From the NCBI GenBank assembly GCA_000729835.1, contig JFHB01000009.1, positions 248,001-312,000 of the forward strand: a DNA stretch of 64,000 nt. Direction: 5' to 3'. The notes under the pieces are model-generated. The model saw only the letters and a list, made by a program, of their open reading frames with translations. It did not search any database and was not told the origin of the DNA. Positions 1 through 11,207 of the stretch are shown here, piece after piece; positions within the stretch are counted from its first letter, which is position 1, and each line of letters opens with the position of its first letter. The stretch is from Atkinsonella hypoxylon (lineage: Eukaryota; Ascomycota; Sordariomycetes; Hypocreales; Clavicipitaceae). The position numbers and the translations under genes were made by a program.

Positions 1-2479
1 AGTGAGCACCGTTGCTGGTTCCAGCGTCTTGAGCGTATTTTGAAGCACGTCGGGCCATCGCGCAAGCATGCGGACAATGTTCACAGCGTCTTCTTCTGTT
101 AGAAATGAAAGATCGGCGTTATTCAATTCTTCATCAGAAAAGTTCACTCGACGCCTAATGGAGCACAGTCGAGCGTGAGCGTATTGAAGGTAGGGTCCTG
201 TGTCACCTTCAAAAGAGGTCATTGCATCCATATTGAAAGTGTAGCTATTAATCCTGTTACTTGTATTAGAGATCCGGCGTATACCGCCGCTGCGAACATC
301 TCGGGGCTTACCTCTTTCCGCTCATGTCCTGGACCATAACGCTGCTGATACCCAAGATGTCGGCTGTGACTTCAGGGTCTTCAACTTGAGCGTACTTTTC
401 TTCATTCTTCTTCATAGTCTCGTGCATATGGTCCGCGCAGTCCTTCAGGATGTCATCCAGACTGAAACAGAAAACTTAGCCACAGATGTCAAGTCCACGG
501 CCGAGAGCCGATTCACTAGTAGAGCGCTTACAATTTCACGGTGCCTTTGCGGGTGCTCATGCCAAGTACCAAACCAAAGTTGATATGCTGGCACTTTTTG
601 GCAATGTCCTTGTAGCCAAGGAGCTCGATGATCTGGAAAAGTTGTTGGAGATGGAGATCTTGTTGACTAGCCACCACGTAAATCATGTAGTCGAACTTGT
701 ATTCCTCGTGCTTTAAAACCGGTCTCGTTAGCATTAAGAACTGAGACCAAGATACCTGCTTACGTCACTTACGCGACCTAGTAATTCACAAATATCACGA
801 GTCAAATACAGCGCAGTGCCGTCTCGTTTTCTACATGAGCCCAGTAGCTAGTTAGTTATACCGCAAAGTTTCTTCTTTTCTTGTCCTCAAAAAAATAGCC
901 ATGCAATTACGTACCGAAGAATTGTGGTGCCTAGCTTCTTCCCAGCTTTGCTGGGCAGAAGCTGCGTGAAGTCGATTAGAACAGCGCCTTTGTCTTCTCT
1001 AGAAATGTTCTTTTCCTTCATTTGTTCGGCAACTTTGGCCATAGATTCCTCGGACACTTGGCTTTCACCTAGCTGTTGTCAGTCTTTATCATGCCTCCAC
1101 ATATGTGACAAACACATACCACTGAACTTATCAAATTGAATGTTGAGGCGAGAGTACGTCTCTGTAGGAAAAATTGTGTCAGGACATGAGTTTTTTGCTT
1201 AACAAGTGCGTCCAAATCATAGCAAGCAGCTGATCTATGTCCTACAGCAGAGCGTTCCTACCTTTATACCGAGCGATACTCAGGTCTCGGAAGCGTTGCC
1301 ATTGGGCTAAAACCTCTTCATCCCTATCCGTCTGGTCGTAAAACTATCAATAACTCAGCCTAATCGATCAGAATTCGAGGTCGCTCACCATGCGCTTGAA
1401 GTATTGACGGGCTTGTTCATCGAGACTGTTGGCTTCTAAGGCGCTGACATCCTTGCCCTCCTTCCTCTGTGCCTCAATTGATTCTTTCTCTGCGGTCAAC
1501 TCTGCGTTAATCTGGACGTAAAGCTTGAAGAGATGATCAATAGGATTCTTCTTCAGTGCTTCTTCATCACCATTGCGCTCATAGGCCAAAGCAAGTAAGC
1601 CGTATTGCTTGCCCCAGTCACCGAGATCTTGCCAGATGATGGTTAGTCTTTCATGTGTCATTTCCCTCGCAATATTTGACCTCAGGTACACTTACAATTC
1701 ATGCGGACTACATCCCATCCACTAGCCTCGTACAAGTTGGCGATAAAACTTCCAATAATGGTCGATCGGAGATGGCCGGCGTGGAAAGGTTTGGCGACAT
1801 TCGGAGAGCTGAATTCTACGATCTAACGTCACATAAGCCACGTGGTTGCCTTCCAGAGCACTGTCTATAAAACTTACGATACGTTTTTGGCCCGAGTCTG
1901 CATTCTTGGGATCTCGGAGACCATTGAAACGGTTATGACCTCGATGCTTATTAGTCCTGATGTTGAGCTAGCTTTACTATCGACTTACCATAGCTCTTTG
2001 CCGCTTGCCTAACCATCGGCACTATGGACTGGACTAGAGGCTTTCCCTTTACAAAGAAGGACATGAAATGGCCGCTCAAAACGGGCTTATCGAACAGCGG
2101 ATCATTCTCAGGGAACTATTTTCGGGAACTTTTAGCACAAAACCGGCCGTCATCAAGCAAAATTCAAGCCGTTCAACCATAATCTCACCTTCTCAGACCA
2201 TTCTTGCGCCAAAACGTCTGGCTTTGTGCCCTTGATTCGGAGCGCGGGCACGGCTACGACGAAGTCACCTTTGTCGAGAACCTGTGTCCACATAACGACC
2301 GGATAGATGATCGACGTTTCGACACCGGATATTTTGGACAAAACATTGCTCAGGTGTGCCCTATATAAATCGAGGGGGTTGATTTCGGGATGAGCGCTTG
2401 GGTACGCATGAGCAATGCTTGCGAGTGTGAGGCCATCGACTTTCTGGGCCAGCTCATCCATAGGATTGGGATGAGCCAT
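1..2479 (-). CDS. Arginyl-tRNA synthetase (class I), 3' end missing
   Basis: Charges tRNA-Arg with arginine. Twelve exons can be traced: 2479-2189, 2115-1989, 1939-1878, 1822-1696, 1627-1389, 1331-1262, 1161-1120, 1068-915, 830-773, 710-532, 461-312 and 253 to the window edge. All join in frame and give 584 residues; perhaps 50-60 C-terminal residues lie outside. Seen: the N-terminal additional domain (MAHPNPMDELAQKVDGL), the class I HIGH signature as PFHAGHLRST in exon 4, the YLGDWGKQYGLLAL stretch, and the KMSKS-loop equivalent VQDMSGKR at the exon 11/12 junction. The start at 2479 matches the usual start of fungal cytosolic ArgRS. The frame stays open upstream to an ATG at 2770, giving a 97-residue Arg/Ser-rich, mitochondrial-type leader, so a dual-targeted longer form is possible. 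A TGACTCA site lies about 300 bp upstream of the inner start. Confidence 0.93.
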
Positions 2480-2773
2480 GGTTGCTGTTTTGATCGCTCG
2501 GACGTACTTTCGTGGGATTATAGATGAGCACCGCAAAGCTCGGCCGTTGCGAGGGTAGATTTCTGCGAAACTGTCGGCCACAGTAGTAGTGGGGGCTGCG
2601 ATACGAAAGTAGAGAGAATGAGTGTTTAAATGGCGTCTAGCCTGGTCAAAGGGTCGTCGCGGACATGTATGGGTTGAAAAAAAGGAAGAGCGTACCGGCA
2701 GTCTCGAAGGAACCTTCATGAAGCCCTCCAGTCTAGATGGCAGGCTTTCCCAAACTTTTGAACCAAGCATCAG

Positions 2774-2780
2774 TGACTCA
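2774..2780. promoter_or_regulatory. Putative Gcn4/CPC1 (bZIP) site
   Basis: A perfect TGACTCA lies 294 bp upstream of the inner ArgRS start and 4 bp upstream of the outer ATG. Fungal aminoacyl-tRNA synthetase genes are known cross-pathway control targets. The role here is inferred from position and consensus only. Confidence 0.4.
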
Positions 2781-2874
2781 AAATATTACCCTCTGACTGG
2801 TTCCCCACTACAGGGTCTGGCGGAGCTCCAATTCATGAAGTGGCTTGCGTTTACTGACAGCTCGACAGTTTGGT

Positions 2875-2978
2875 GTGTGGCAGGGAGGTGTGGCAGGGAG
2901 GTGTGGCAGGCGGGGTTACTGCGCGCATCGCGCCCCAGGCGATTCATTCGAACCTGGCACCTGGCACCTGGCACCTGG
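2875..2978. repeat. Two short tandem repeats upstream of ArgRS
   Basis: The 13-mer GTGTGGCAGGGAG occurs twice in tandem (2875-2887, 2888-2900), followed by a partial third copy to 2910. Forty bases on, the 7-mer ACCTGGC is repeated three times plus a partial fourth copy (2952-2978). The units are unrelated to each other. Confidence 0.8.
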
Positions 2979-2980
2979 TT

Positions 2981-4426
2981 CGTGGTCACTACATTCCACG
3001 CGTCGTCAAACGTGTCACGGGAAAATACTATTGAGGCCATAAGGTACGCTGACTTTCTTCAGTGACGTACATTAACAACGCCGGTAGACACCGAGTTGTT
3101 GCCAACATACTAGGAATGCTTGTAATTGGATACTGTCGTAGTTTGCCATCGCATATGTATAACTGGATATAGTCCAGCGGCTCTTCAGGGGATTTAGGTA
3201 CGCCAGCGGTCTTAAAGGAAAATTTTCGTGACTGTGACTGTGAACGATAGCACAGAAAAAAAGATATTTTCATTGGTACCGACTCTCGCCTTGTTCCGGA
3301 ATTGCAGCTCGAGAAGTCTGGCGCGGGAGTGGAAACATTGCCCAAGAGACGGGTACCAAGGGTGTGCCTTTCCGGAGAACATCAAAAACCCTGGTGATCC
3401 TGGTGATTCGATCCTGTTAAATAGCAGATTCGTTGTAAAACGGCATGGTATAATTGATAAGGTGTTGTCGCTATTGTATTCCTGTGCTCGATCTTGTTAT
3501 GTTTCATTTGCATCGTATTGGTTAGAAAGTCTGGATAAGCGAACTAGTTCTTCGTATTGCAGAATCTCCCGCCTGCGGAGATAACGCGCAACTTCCAGGT
3601 CTGACGTCAAGCGACATTGATGCACAAATTTGTTGCAGCGCAGATCGGCTCTGCAAGGCATGTGGCTGCAGGGCTTGCAACAATATGTTCACCTGCACAG
3701 CTTGAGTATATTAATTTACTCGGGGTTGGTTCTTAGTTAGTTGCATTGCAGTATGAAAGTATGACTCTTTTGCCCCAGTTTTGATTTAGAGTCGCAAACC
3801 TCGAGTATTGGGCTTGGCTCTGGTGTCTAGCGCCACCTTGAGCAGTGTGAAACCAATGATACATATTCCTCGAAGTCACGTCGGTCAAAGAACAGATAAA
3901 GACCATTATGACACGTGGGGACATCGAAGGGATGGTTCCGACGGGTTCCGACGGGCCAAAAGAGACATTGCCCTCCAATTTCCCAGAGTCTCTTGTGCAG
4001 AAAATTTACATCCACTTCTAGAGAATACTAGGCTGCTGCATGAATTACCCTGCCCAATCCTGACGCCCGACGTCAGTGCCTTAACTAAGGCACATCGGGC
4101 CCCTCCCACCCCTCTGAACAACTTATGTAGAACCAGCAGACAGACCAGTTGACGTCCTTCCGTCCCGCTCCAAGTGCTTCCGCTCTGCCCGCCACCGTTC
4201 ATCAGCAGCCACACAAAAAAAAAAAAAAAAAAAAGTTATAATAAAATTAATATAAGCCCGCCGTCTGGCTTTTGACGACATATCTTCTCTCCCTGCACTC
4301 GTCCACTACCTAGTCTACGTTTTCCCAACCGCGACACAAGTTTCCGCTACCTGCCTGCTGCTCATCCTTCGACCGAAAGTACAGCTGATATTCGCCGTTT
4401 GTTCCGTATCTGGACCTGTTGACAAT
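2981..4426. other. Intergenic region between ArgRS and eIF3j
   Basis: Divergent spacer with no gene I can support. The open frames in it lack ATG starts or plausible splice partners. It ends in a 20-base A run (4215-4234), then an AT-rich TATA-like stretch (4235-4256), which probably belongs to the eIF3j promoter or 5' leader. Confidence 0.6.
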
Positions 4427-5532
4427 ATGCCAGCAAAGAAACAATGGGGTAAGAATCTCATCCTCACAATCACTCGTTACGCGTAGATCTGTATCTACGT
4501 TTAATATAGCTCCCGCTGTTTTCGACGCATTCTTGTGGAGACCGCATTATGCATATCCTGGCCATGTTTTCGCGTGCCTGGCTGCATTTCGCTGACCGCT
4601 ATTTATTATAGACGAAGAGGGCAGTGAGTCCAGCACTCCTCCGTCATCTCCTCCTATTATTGCCACTCGCCGACGTCAGTTCGAAGATGAGGAAGATGAC
4701 GGCGATGTGAGTAATTCCAACTCCACTGGGCCGTCACGAAACGAACAAGTCTGACTTTGGCTCAACTAGGTCCTCGAGTCATGGGATGCTGCCGAGGATT
4801 CCGAAGCAGAACGTGAGAAGGAGCGCAAAGCTGCAGAGATCAAGGCCAAGGCCGTGGCCAACAAAAAATCTAAAACTCAACGCATCGCCGAACACCAGGC
4901 CACCCGTGCCCGCCAACGAAAAGAGGAAGAAGAAGAAAGCGATGACGACGAGACCGAAGCCCAACGTCGAGAAAGACTTCGTCGTACCGAACAAGAAGCT
5001 GACTTACGCCATGCCGAAGACCTTTTCGGAAACGTTGGCATCAGCAGCGGCCGCAAGGCAAACACGGCTGGTGCCGCAGTCGTCGTTGATGTCAACGACC
5101 CGTCCAAGATTATCAATATCGCCTCCTTGCCATTGTTCAACCCACAGACTAAGAAGCAATTCGAACTCATGCGCACCACTCTCGCGCCCATCATCACCTG
5201 CAACACCAAGAAGGCTCACTATGGTCTCTTTCTCGAAGAGTTCGCCAAAGATCTCGCCAAAGAGCTGTCCAGCGACCAGGTGAAGAAGGTTGCTAGTGCC
5301 TTGACCCGACTCAGCAATGAGAAAATGAAAGAGGAAAAGGCTGCCGAAAAGGGAGGCAAAAAGACCAAGGCAGCCAAGACTAAGACTTCTCTCGTGGCAA
5401 GCCGTCCTAATACGACGGATGTATCAACTTACGACGACGATGCTTTCGGAGAGTAAGTTATTGCAGATGCTGCCTCGTAATCCTAGCCACTCTATAAACT
5501 CTAACACGTGTTGCAGTGATGATTTCATGTGA
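4427..5532 (+). CDS. HCR1: Translation initiation factor eIF3 subunit J
   Basis: eIF3j binds the 40S decoding centre and promotes mRNA recruitment and recycling. Four exons: 4427-4448, 4612-4706, 4770-5452 and 5517-5532, giving 271 residues. The reading frame is continuous across all three junctions. Seen: the N-terminal acidic stretch with an SWD-type motif (VLESWDAAEDSE), long charged coiled coil (residues about 55-115), the globular eIF3j core (LPLFNPQTKKQFELMRTTL, HYGLFLEEFAKDLAKEL), a Lys-rich segment, and the conserved C-terminal DDDFM tail. The tail is completed only by the 16-nt last exon, and the first coding exon is just 22 nt, so automatic annotation could truncate both ends. Length and domain order fit the family. 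Confidence 0.95.
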
Positions 5533-6411
5533 TTCATATACGAACATTAGACAAAACAGCTGCTGCCCGGATTTCTGCCTACCTTAGCAACCTTTGACTG
5601 ATGCAATTCAGCTGATTCACATCTTCTCACGCCAATCGGCCTGCTATGAGATGCGCAGCGAAGTCGCATCAGCAACATTCTGCATCCTTATAGGAGGCCA
5701 AACTATTAGTCATGAAGCCTTCCATGATCGGATGCGCGTCATTATTGAAAGGTTGTATCATGATGGGCGTTCGGGCCAATCCGTCATCCAACTACGGGCA
5801 GCAACAGATGCAGTTCAGGGGAGGCCGAGGCGAAAAGGTAGCATGGATATGCGCAATGAATTAGGCAGATTGTTTACAGTATAGGGCCATCCACGAATTT
5901 AACTCACTTCCATCTGTTGTCAGTAACTTACTCGTTCCCTTGACGATATTTCATGAAGATAATCGATGATCAGTAACAAGGTCTTGTTCCATTTGAATAA
6001 TTTGTCAGATAATATTCGTAGTGGGACGAAGTAGGTATTATATAATAAGATAGATGAGCAGGATTATTGTCGTGTAAGCTCAGGCTGGAAATGGTGGCAT
6101 CCGTGAACCCTTTCTCATGTTTGTGGAGCTCGTTATAATCAATATCGCGTTTCGCTACCAACACCGAAAATGATGGAATTACATCTGTCGTCCAAAGTCC
6201 GCCAACGCCTCAAAGTTTCACCCATACATAACGCCATGCTACAATGATTTTCCTGTGCTTGTTCCCAAACTTTTTATTGTTTTTTTTTTCTTTTTTGGGA
6301 AAAAAAATTCTGCCGCATAATTTGAGTCAAGGGTTGTTTTGTTGTCACTTCGGTCGAACGAATATGGATTTCAGTACATCAAACGGCAGGATGGGAACAT
6401 CGAAGTCTGGC
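5533..6411. other. Intergenic region between convergent eIF3j and MDM31
   Basis: Spacer holding both 3' ends. The longest open frame (5594-5884) starts with TTG and has no recognisable protein. A T-rich run is at about 6270-6300. Nothing else seen. Confidence 0.6.
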
Positions 6412-8620
6412 TCAGACCACGTTGCCGGCCATGCCCATGAATAGGGCATGTATTGCCAGGGATAGAGTCCAGAAACCGACCTTCTTGAATCGGCGGACAC
6501 GATTTTGTTGATCCTCGACATCTTTAGCGAAGGCATCATATGTTTCGACAGACGCGTCGTTCATTAAGCCGCAGTCAAACACGGTCCAGCTTCCGTCAAA
6601 ATCGCTAAGACGCTTGACGATGCGGCAAGATATTGGAATGTAGGTTCTCTTGGCGTTGATGTACGCGACAATTGGTCGGACCAACGCCTGGTTAACATAC
6701 GAAATGTCTCTCGTGAAAATCGGCACCGCTGCCTTCACATCATTCATATGAATTCGCATATCCATGATGAGGTAACGTCGGTCATCCTCACCGGATTCAT
6801 TGGCCGGCTGTGCCTCGTTTGTCTCAAGTTCACCTCCAGCATCAGAAAGATGACCGGACTGCACCAAGGCTGGTGCTCTCTCGGCAGAATTCGGTAAAAA
6901 TCGCTGCTTGTTCGTAATCACAGCCTCCTCCAATTGGTCGTAAAAATCTGACATGACTTTGGTGAGCCCCTCATCTGTTTCTGCGGGAAACATTACGTCG
7001 GCCACGATGTCAACATTGCCTTCGTATATCCAGCCGAAAGGACCCTCCACACCTCGATTGAGATGATCAATTTTCAGCCCGTCTATTCGAAGCCTGCTAA
7101 ATTTCTTCCAGGCATTGGGTTGACCAGTACCTAATAGTGCTCCTTGTTCCTGGCTGGGGACGATGCCGTGAACTTGGCGAGGGTGGATCGTGAAAAGAGA
7201 ACCATCAAAAGACCCAGACATGTGATTCGCAGAAAGAAAATCGTAGAAGAGCCACTGCTTTCGAAGCCGTGGTAGTTCGCATGAGTATATGCTTACTGAG
7301 AAGGGTCGAAATCCATGAGGCTGGTGAATTGTTAGGAGTAGATCTTCCAGCTTAAATGACTCGATTTCAAAATCGCCTGGCTGATGTTGATGCTTGTAGG
7401 AGAAGGGATCTATCTCTTCAGCTGGCCAATGAACTGAAGTACGGTCGACGACGCCCCTGACCCCATTGACTTCAACGTCCTTAAGTAAGCCTTTGCCATT
7501 CCACCAATTGACAAACGAAAGTGTCACGTTCACGTTGGCAATGGTGACGTCAAATTGTGTGTAGTTTCCATCATCTTCTGCAACAGATGATTCCAAAGGC
7601 TGAGCTTGTCGACCTGCGGCAGCCACAGCAGCAGCATCCGAAGAGCCTTTGCTGACAGACGACTTGACTTGCCCAGGTCTTCGGGAAACAAATACATTTC
7701 GAAAGGCAATGACGCCATTTCTCCACTTCGGTACGATGGCCGATTCAAAAACTACAGTGACTCCTGCTGACTGTGTCAAATAATCGCCAATCCATTTAGC
7801 AAGTGTTTCTGGTAGAGTAAGTTAGCATTGGCCGTCATGAATAGATGGGCTAGTATATACCTTGAGCAAAAACAGTATTGATCGAGAAAATAAGTAAAGA
7901 GAAAAAGGTTGTGGTTCCTACAAGAACCCAAACAATGTGCCCTAGCATAATCCACGACACGAATGCGCCCCATTCGTCGGCATTCCAAGGACGCATGCTT
8001 CGAATCGACATCCATTTGAAACGCACTCTAAATCTTTCCCAGAAACCATTTGCGGCGGCGAGTAGCTCTTCTCTTGTCGGTCTATGAGGCAGTGCAGATA
8101 AGTGAAGGTACTTTGAAACAGAAGAAGCTATTGACTCAACTTCAGCGTCATCACTAGATTTGGTTGGAGCAGGCATTTGCCCTTGTTTAGGCTGCGGATG
8201 TGGCGTATGAGGCTGAAGTGACACCGTCTTGCCAGCAGCACCGTGATCTTTTGCCTTCGTCCGTGGACTAGAATAGTATCGTCGCAACGAGAATTTTTCG
8301 AAACTCTTGTAGTTCAATCGAACATAGATGGGAGACCGCACAGTGGATGAAAAGGGCTTGATTTGTTCAAGTGCTCGGACGATCGCATCCTGCTTTGATG
8401 TGCGGATAAGGCTCGGAGATTCGTCATGAAAAGCCGGTGTCGGATAGTTCCTCGCCCGTGGATATGATTGATACGTCGGCAGGATTGATCGCTGTTGATA
8501 AACCGAATTCAATGGTGCTAAGGAAACAAACCGTGCCTTGAATAGCCTCAATGCTTGTCGTGGTCGCCAAAGCTGGCTTCCTCGCAACCGTGAAAAGAAT
8601 GCCACAGACATAATTCTCAT
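6412..8620 (-). CDS. MDM31: Mitochondrial inner-membrane morphology protein Mdm31/Mdm32 family
   Basis: Family members sit in the inner mitochondrial membrane and support mitochondrial shape, distribution and lipid homeostasis. Two exons, 8620-7861 and 7808-6412, give 718 residues; the junction restores the conserved VFAQETLAKWIGDYLTQSAG. Seen: an Arg-rich N-terminal presequence (MRIMSVAFFSRLRGSQLWRP), a transmembrane segment at about residues 222-249 (LGHIVWVLVGTTTFFSLLIF) before the junction, the family block VVFESAIVPKWRNGVIAF, and a C-terminal hydrophobic anchor (about 697-718). Starts at 8620 and 8611 are both ATG; I chose the outer one. It shares a 396-bp promoter region with the divergent PNO1. 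Mdm31 versus Mdm32 is not strictly resolved, but filamentous fungi usually encode one such protein. Confidence 0.9.
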
Positions 8621-9016
8621 GCATGGCGCCAAGGAGGAATGTTTTCCCTATAAAAAGCCTGCATGTACCCTAATTCCAAGATTTGGCCGAATTACTTGTT
8701 AGACTAACAAAACAGCAGAAGAATATTGAAGAAGCTTGTACCTATCAAATAATGTAACTCATGACGCGCTAGAATTCAAGAGCACCTGCCGGGTTTCTGC
8801 TCCACGGCAACCAATGGATAAATAGCGATAAGCCGTAGGAAACCCACCACAAATTTTCTCATAGTAGATAACTGCATCACTTGCGGTCAATTATTCTTCA
8901 CGTCACGTCATTAGAACCAAGTTCTTCGCTACGAAGCTCGTTGGAACGCCGCTCTCAATACATCTCAGTCAAACCCAGAATTTTGCAACTAAATTGCTTC
9001 GTCAAACAAAACCAAA
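8621..9016. promoter_or_regulatory. Divergent promoter of MDM31 and PNO1
   Basis: 396 bp between two outward-facing start codons must hold both promoters and leaders. No TATA box or strong site stands out. It contains several TCACGTCA/ACGTCA-like elements around 8895-8910 (cacgtcacgtca), resembling bZIP/CRE half sites. This is inference from consensus. Confidence 0.45.
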
Positions 9017-9909
9017 ATGCCTGCACCTACGGCCTTGAAAAAGGTTGAAGAGATCCCGGTTCAACAGGTGGAGGGAAAGGCTTCACGTCAGACGCAAGGT
9101 CAGCAATCCCTGAAAGAGATCTGATGTTTTTGCAACATTTATGTTAACGGCTTAATAGAAGATAGTGATGAGTTTCTTCTCGGCGAACATGATTCTATGC
9201 CACTAGATAGTGAAGTGTTGCAATCAGCAGAGGAAGGGCATGATTCCATGGCCATTGACGAGGAAGGCAGGCCACGCTTTGCACCTGCCAAAGATATCGT
9301 GCGTACCATAGATCATCTTAGTTCCTAAGTCATTAAACTAATACGAAATAGAATCCCGCCACACGAGTAGAAACTCGAAAGATCCCTGTCCCTCCTCATC
9401 GAATGACGCCACTCAAACAGGCTTGGTCCCAAATATACCCTCCACTGGTCGAACACCTGAAATTACAATGCCGAATGAATATAAAACGGAAAACAGTAGA
9501 ATTGAGGACATCGCAGCATACTTCAGATACCGGAGCACTACAAAAAGGGGAGGATTTCGTGAAAGCCTTCACCCTCGGATTCGACGTCGACGATGCCATC
9601 GCGCTGCTACGGCTGGATGATCTCTATATCGAAACATTTGAGATCAAAGATGTCAGGACAATGCACGGCGACAGTCAAGCTCGTACCATCGGTCGTATTG
9701 CTGGCAAAGATGGGAAAACAAAGTTCGCTATCGAGAATGCAAGCAGGACTCGTATTGTCTTGGCCGATTCAAAAATTCATATTTTGGGCGGCTTCAAGAA
9801 TATTCATATGGCTCGTGAGTCAGTAGTGAGCCTGATTCTGGGTAAGCCCCCCGGGAAGGTTTACGGCAACTTGAGGACCGTTGCAGCAAGGATGAAAGAG
9901 AGATTTTAG
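9017..9909 (+). CDS. PNO1: Pre-rRNA processing KH-domain protein Pno1/Dim2
   Basis: Pno1/Dim2 binds the 3' end of 18S pre-rRNA near cleavage site D, partners the Nob1 nuclease and Dim1 methylase, and acts in nucleolar and cytoplasmic 40S maturation. Three exons, 9017-9098, 9159-9298 and 9352-9909, give 259 residues. Seen: an acidic N-terminal region, the block KIPVPPHRMTPLKQAW, the degenerate first KH region (QKGEDFVKAFTLGFDVDDAI), and the canonical C-terminal KH with GxxG as GKDG at 192-195, flanked by RTIGRIA and TRIVLADSKIHILGG, ending GNLRTVAARMKERF. All these blocks are strongly conserved across eukaryotes, and the length is typical. Confidence 0.96.
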
Positions 9910-11072
9910 GACAATGTGGTATTATCGGGATCTGGGATTACATGGCGTGAGGGCAAGTCTAGATTTTACAGCCCATAAATTCGCACGATAGTTCCATCGT
10001 CGATGTCAAGAGATATCCTTTTCTTGAATACACGTGATTATGAACAAAATCGAAATTTTTCAAGAGGAATGCGAGCAGATTTATGTAGTTACTATGAGTA
10101 ACTTGAGCAATTGCGAGCCAGCATACTCCGCAGAGTTCAGGGAAATGACGTGCAGAAGCATTCTATGGTCCTAAATGGTAAGCAAGCAGATTTGTGATGT
10201 GCTGGCAATTCGACATGAGATGTACTTGCTTCGCTACCTCCCTGTGGAAGTGGGCACCATAGCATTCAACATTGAAGCTTTAGCTCTGCGTGCGCGAGAC
10301 CATAGAATTCGTAAATTTGAGGGTCTTTAGAACAGGACGGATCTTCTAACAGTGGGATGAGACACTCGTAAGCCAGAACACCTACGAGATGATACCCACC
10401 ACATCAATCTATCAATTCGCAGCGTTCGTCAAGCGCCATCTGCCTATTGAAGACCCTTTGTGCCAAGATTGTGGGTGTCAGTTATAATAACAATTTGATA
10501 ATGACAACAAATAATCGGCGCTTTTACGGAGGCTACTCCAAGTGATGATAAGTCGCCGTTAGCCAAGTACCGTTAAGCTAGACACGTGTACAAGCTCATG
10601 GGATGTAGACTTCTACCATTTCAAATTGTGATGCTGCCCCTCCTCGGCAGTTGCCCCACTTCAGCTGTGATCCAATTGCGCGGCAATCTTTGGTGCCCGC
10701 CAAAACAGAACCTCACACCTTACCTCAACAAAGATCATCTTGTAATTCTTCCTTTGCACACGGTTCACAAGCTACGCCACAATTCTCATTCACCAGTAAG
10801 TATGGCTTTTATGTTTGTCTTACTGTATCATTGAGTTTTCTTCAAATGACTCTCCCGATGCTCACACATATCTCCGTCCCATGGCCCCTCCAGTGAGCTG
10901 TTGTAGGTAGTCAGGCCAAGTCAAACTCGTTAGTGGTTGAGGCATTATCGGAGCAAGTGTTGTGGTCTACCAACCATCTGGCCTGCCATAGCTATGGGGG
11001 GGGGGGTATTATGTTATTTTTTCTCATTTGAACGCTGCAAGAATGCCAGTCGGCTTGAACTACAACCGCAGT
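9910..11072. other. Intergenic region upstream of enolase
   Basis: No supported gene. A 9-base G run is at about 10997-11006. The open frame at 10586-10834 begins with a non-ATG codon and resembles nothing known. Confidence 0.55.
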
Positions 11073-11207
11073 TATTTAAGCACATTAGCAGTGTTCTTGC
11101 TCTATTGCCCCGCCCCCACCATCAAGTCAACAAGCATTATTATCAAGTCTCTAACCGCACTTTTTTTATTACAGAACTAGACTCGAGTGTCTTACGTCTT
11201 CGTCAAA
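11073..11207 (+). promoter_or_regulatory. Probable enolase core promoter and 5' leader
   Basis: A TATA-like TATTTAAG (11073-11080) lies 128 bp before the start codon. It is followed by a C-rich CCCCGCCCCC stretch (about 11108-11117) and a CAAGTCAAC-rich leader typical of highly expressed fungal genes. A TTATTACAG just before the start could be the acceptor of a 5'-UTR intron. Positions are seen; function is inferred. Confidence 0.4.

Noticed and set aside
3028..3345. 105-codon minus-strand frame upstream of ArgRS
   Set aside because: Begins with TTG, no recognisable features, no splice partner.
3808..4152. 114-codon plus-strand frame before eIF3j
   Set aside because: Begins with TTG and overlaps other chance frames; no family resemblance.
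5594..5884. 96-codon plus-strand frame after eIF3j
   Set aside because: TTG start, no motif, lies in the convergent 3' spacer.
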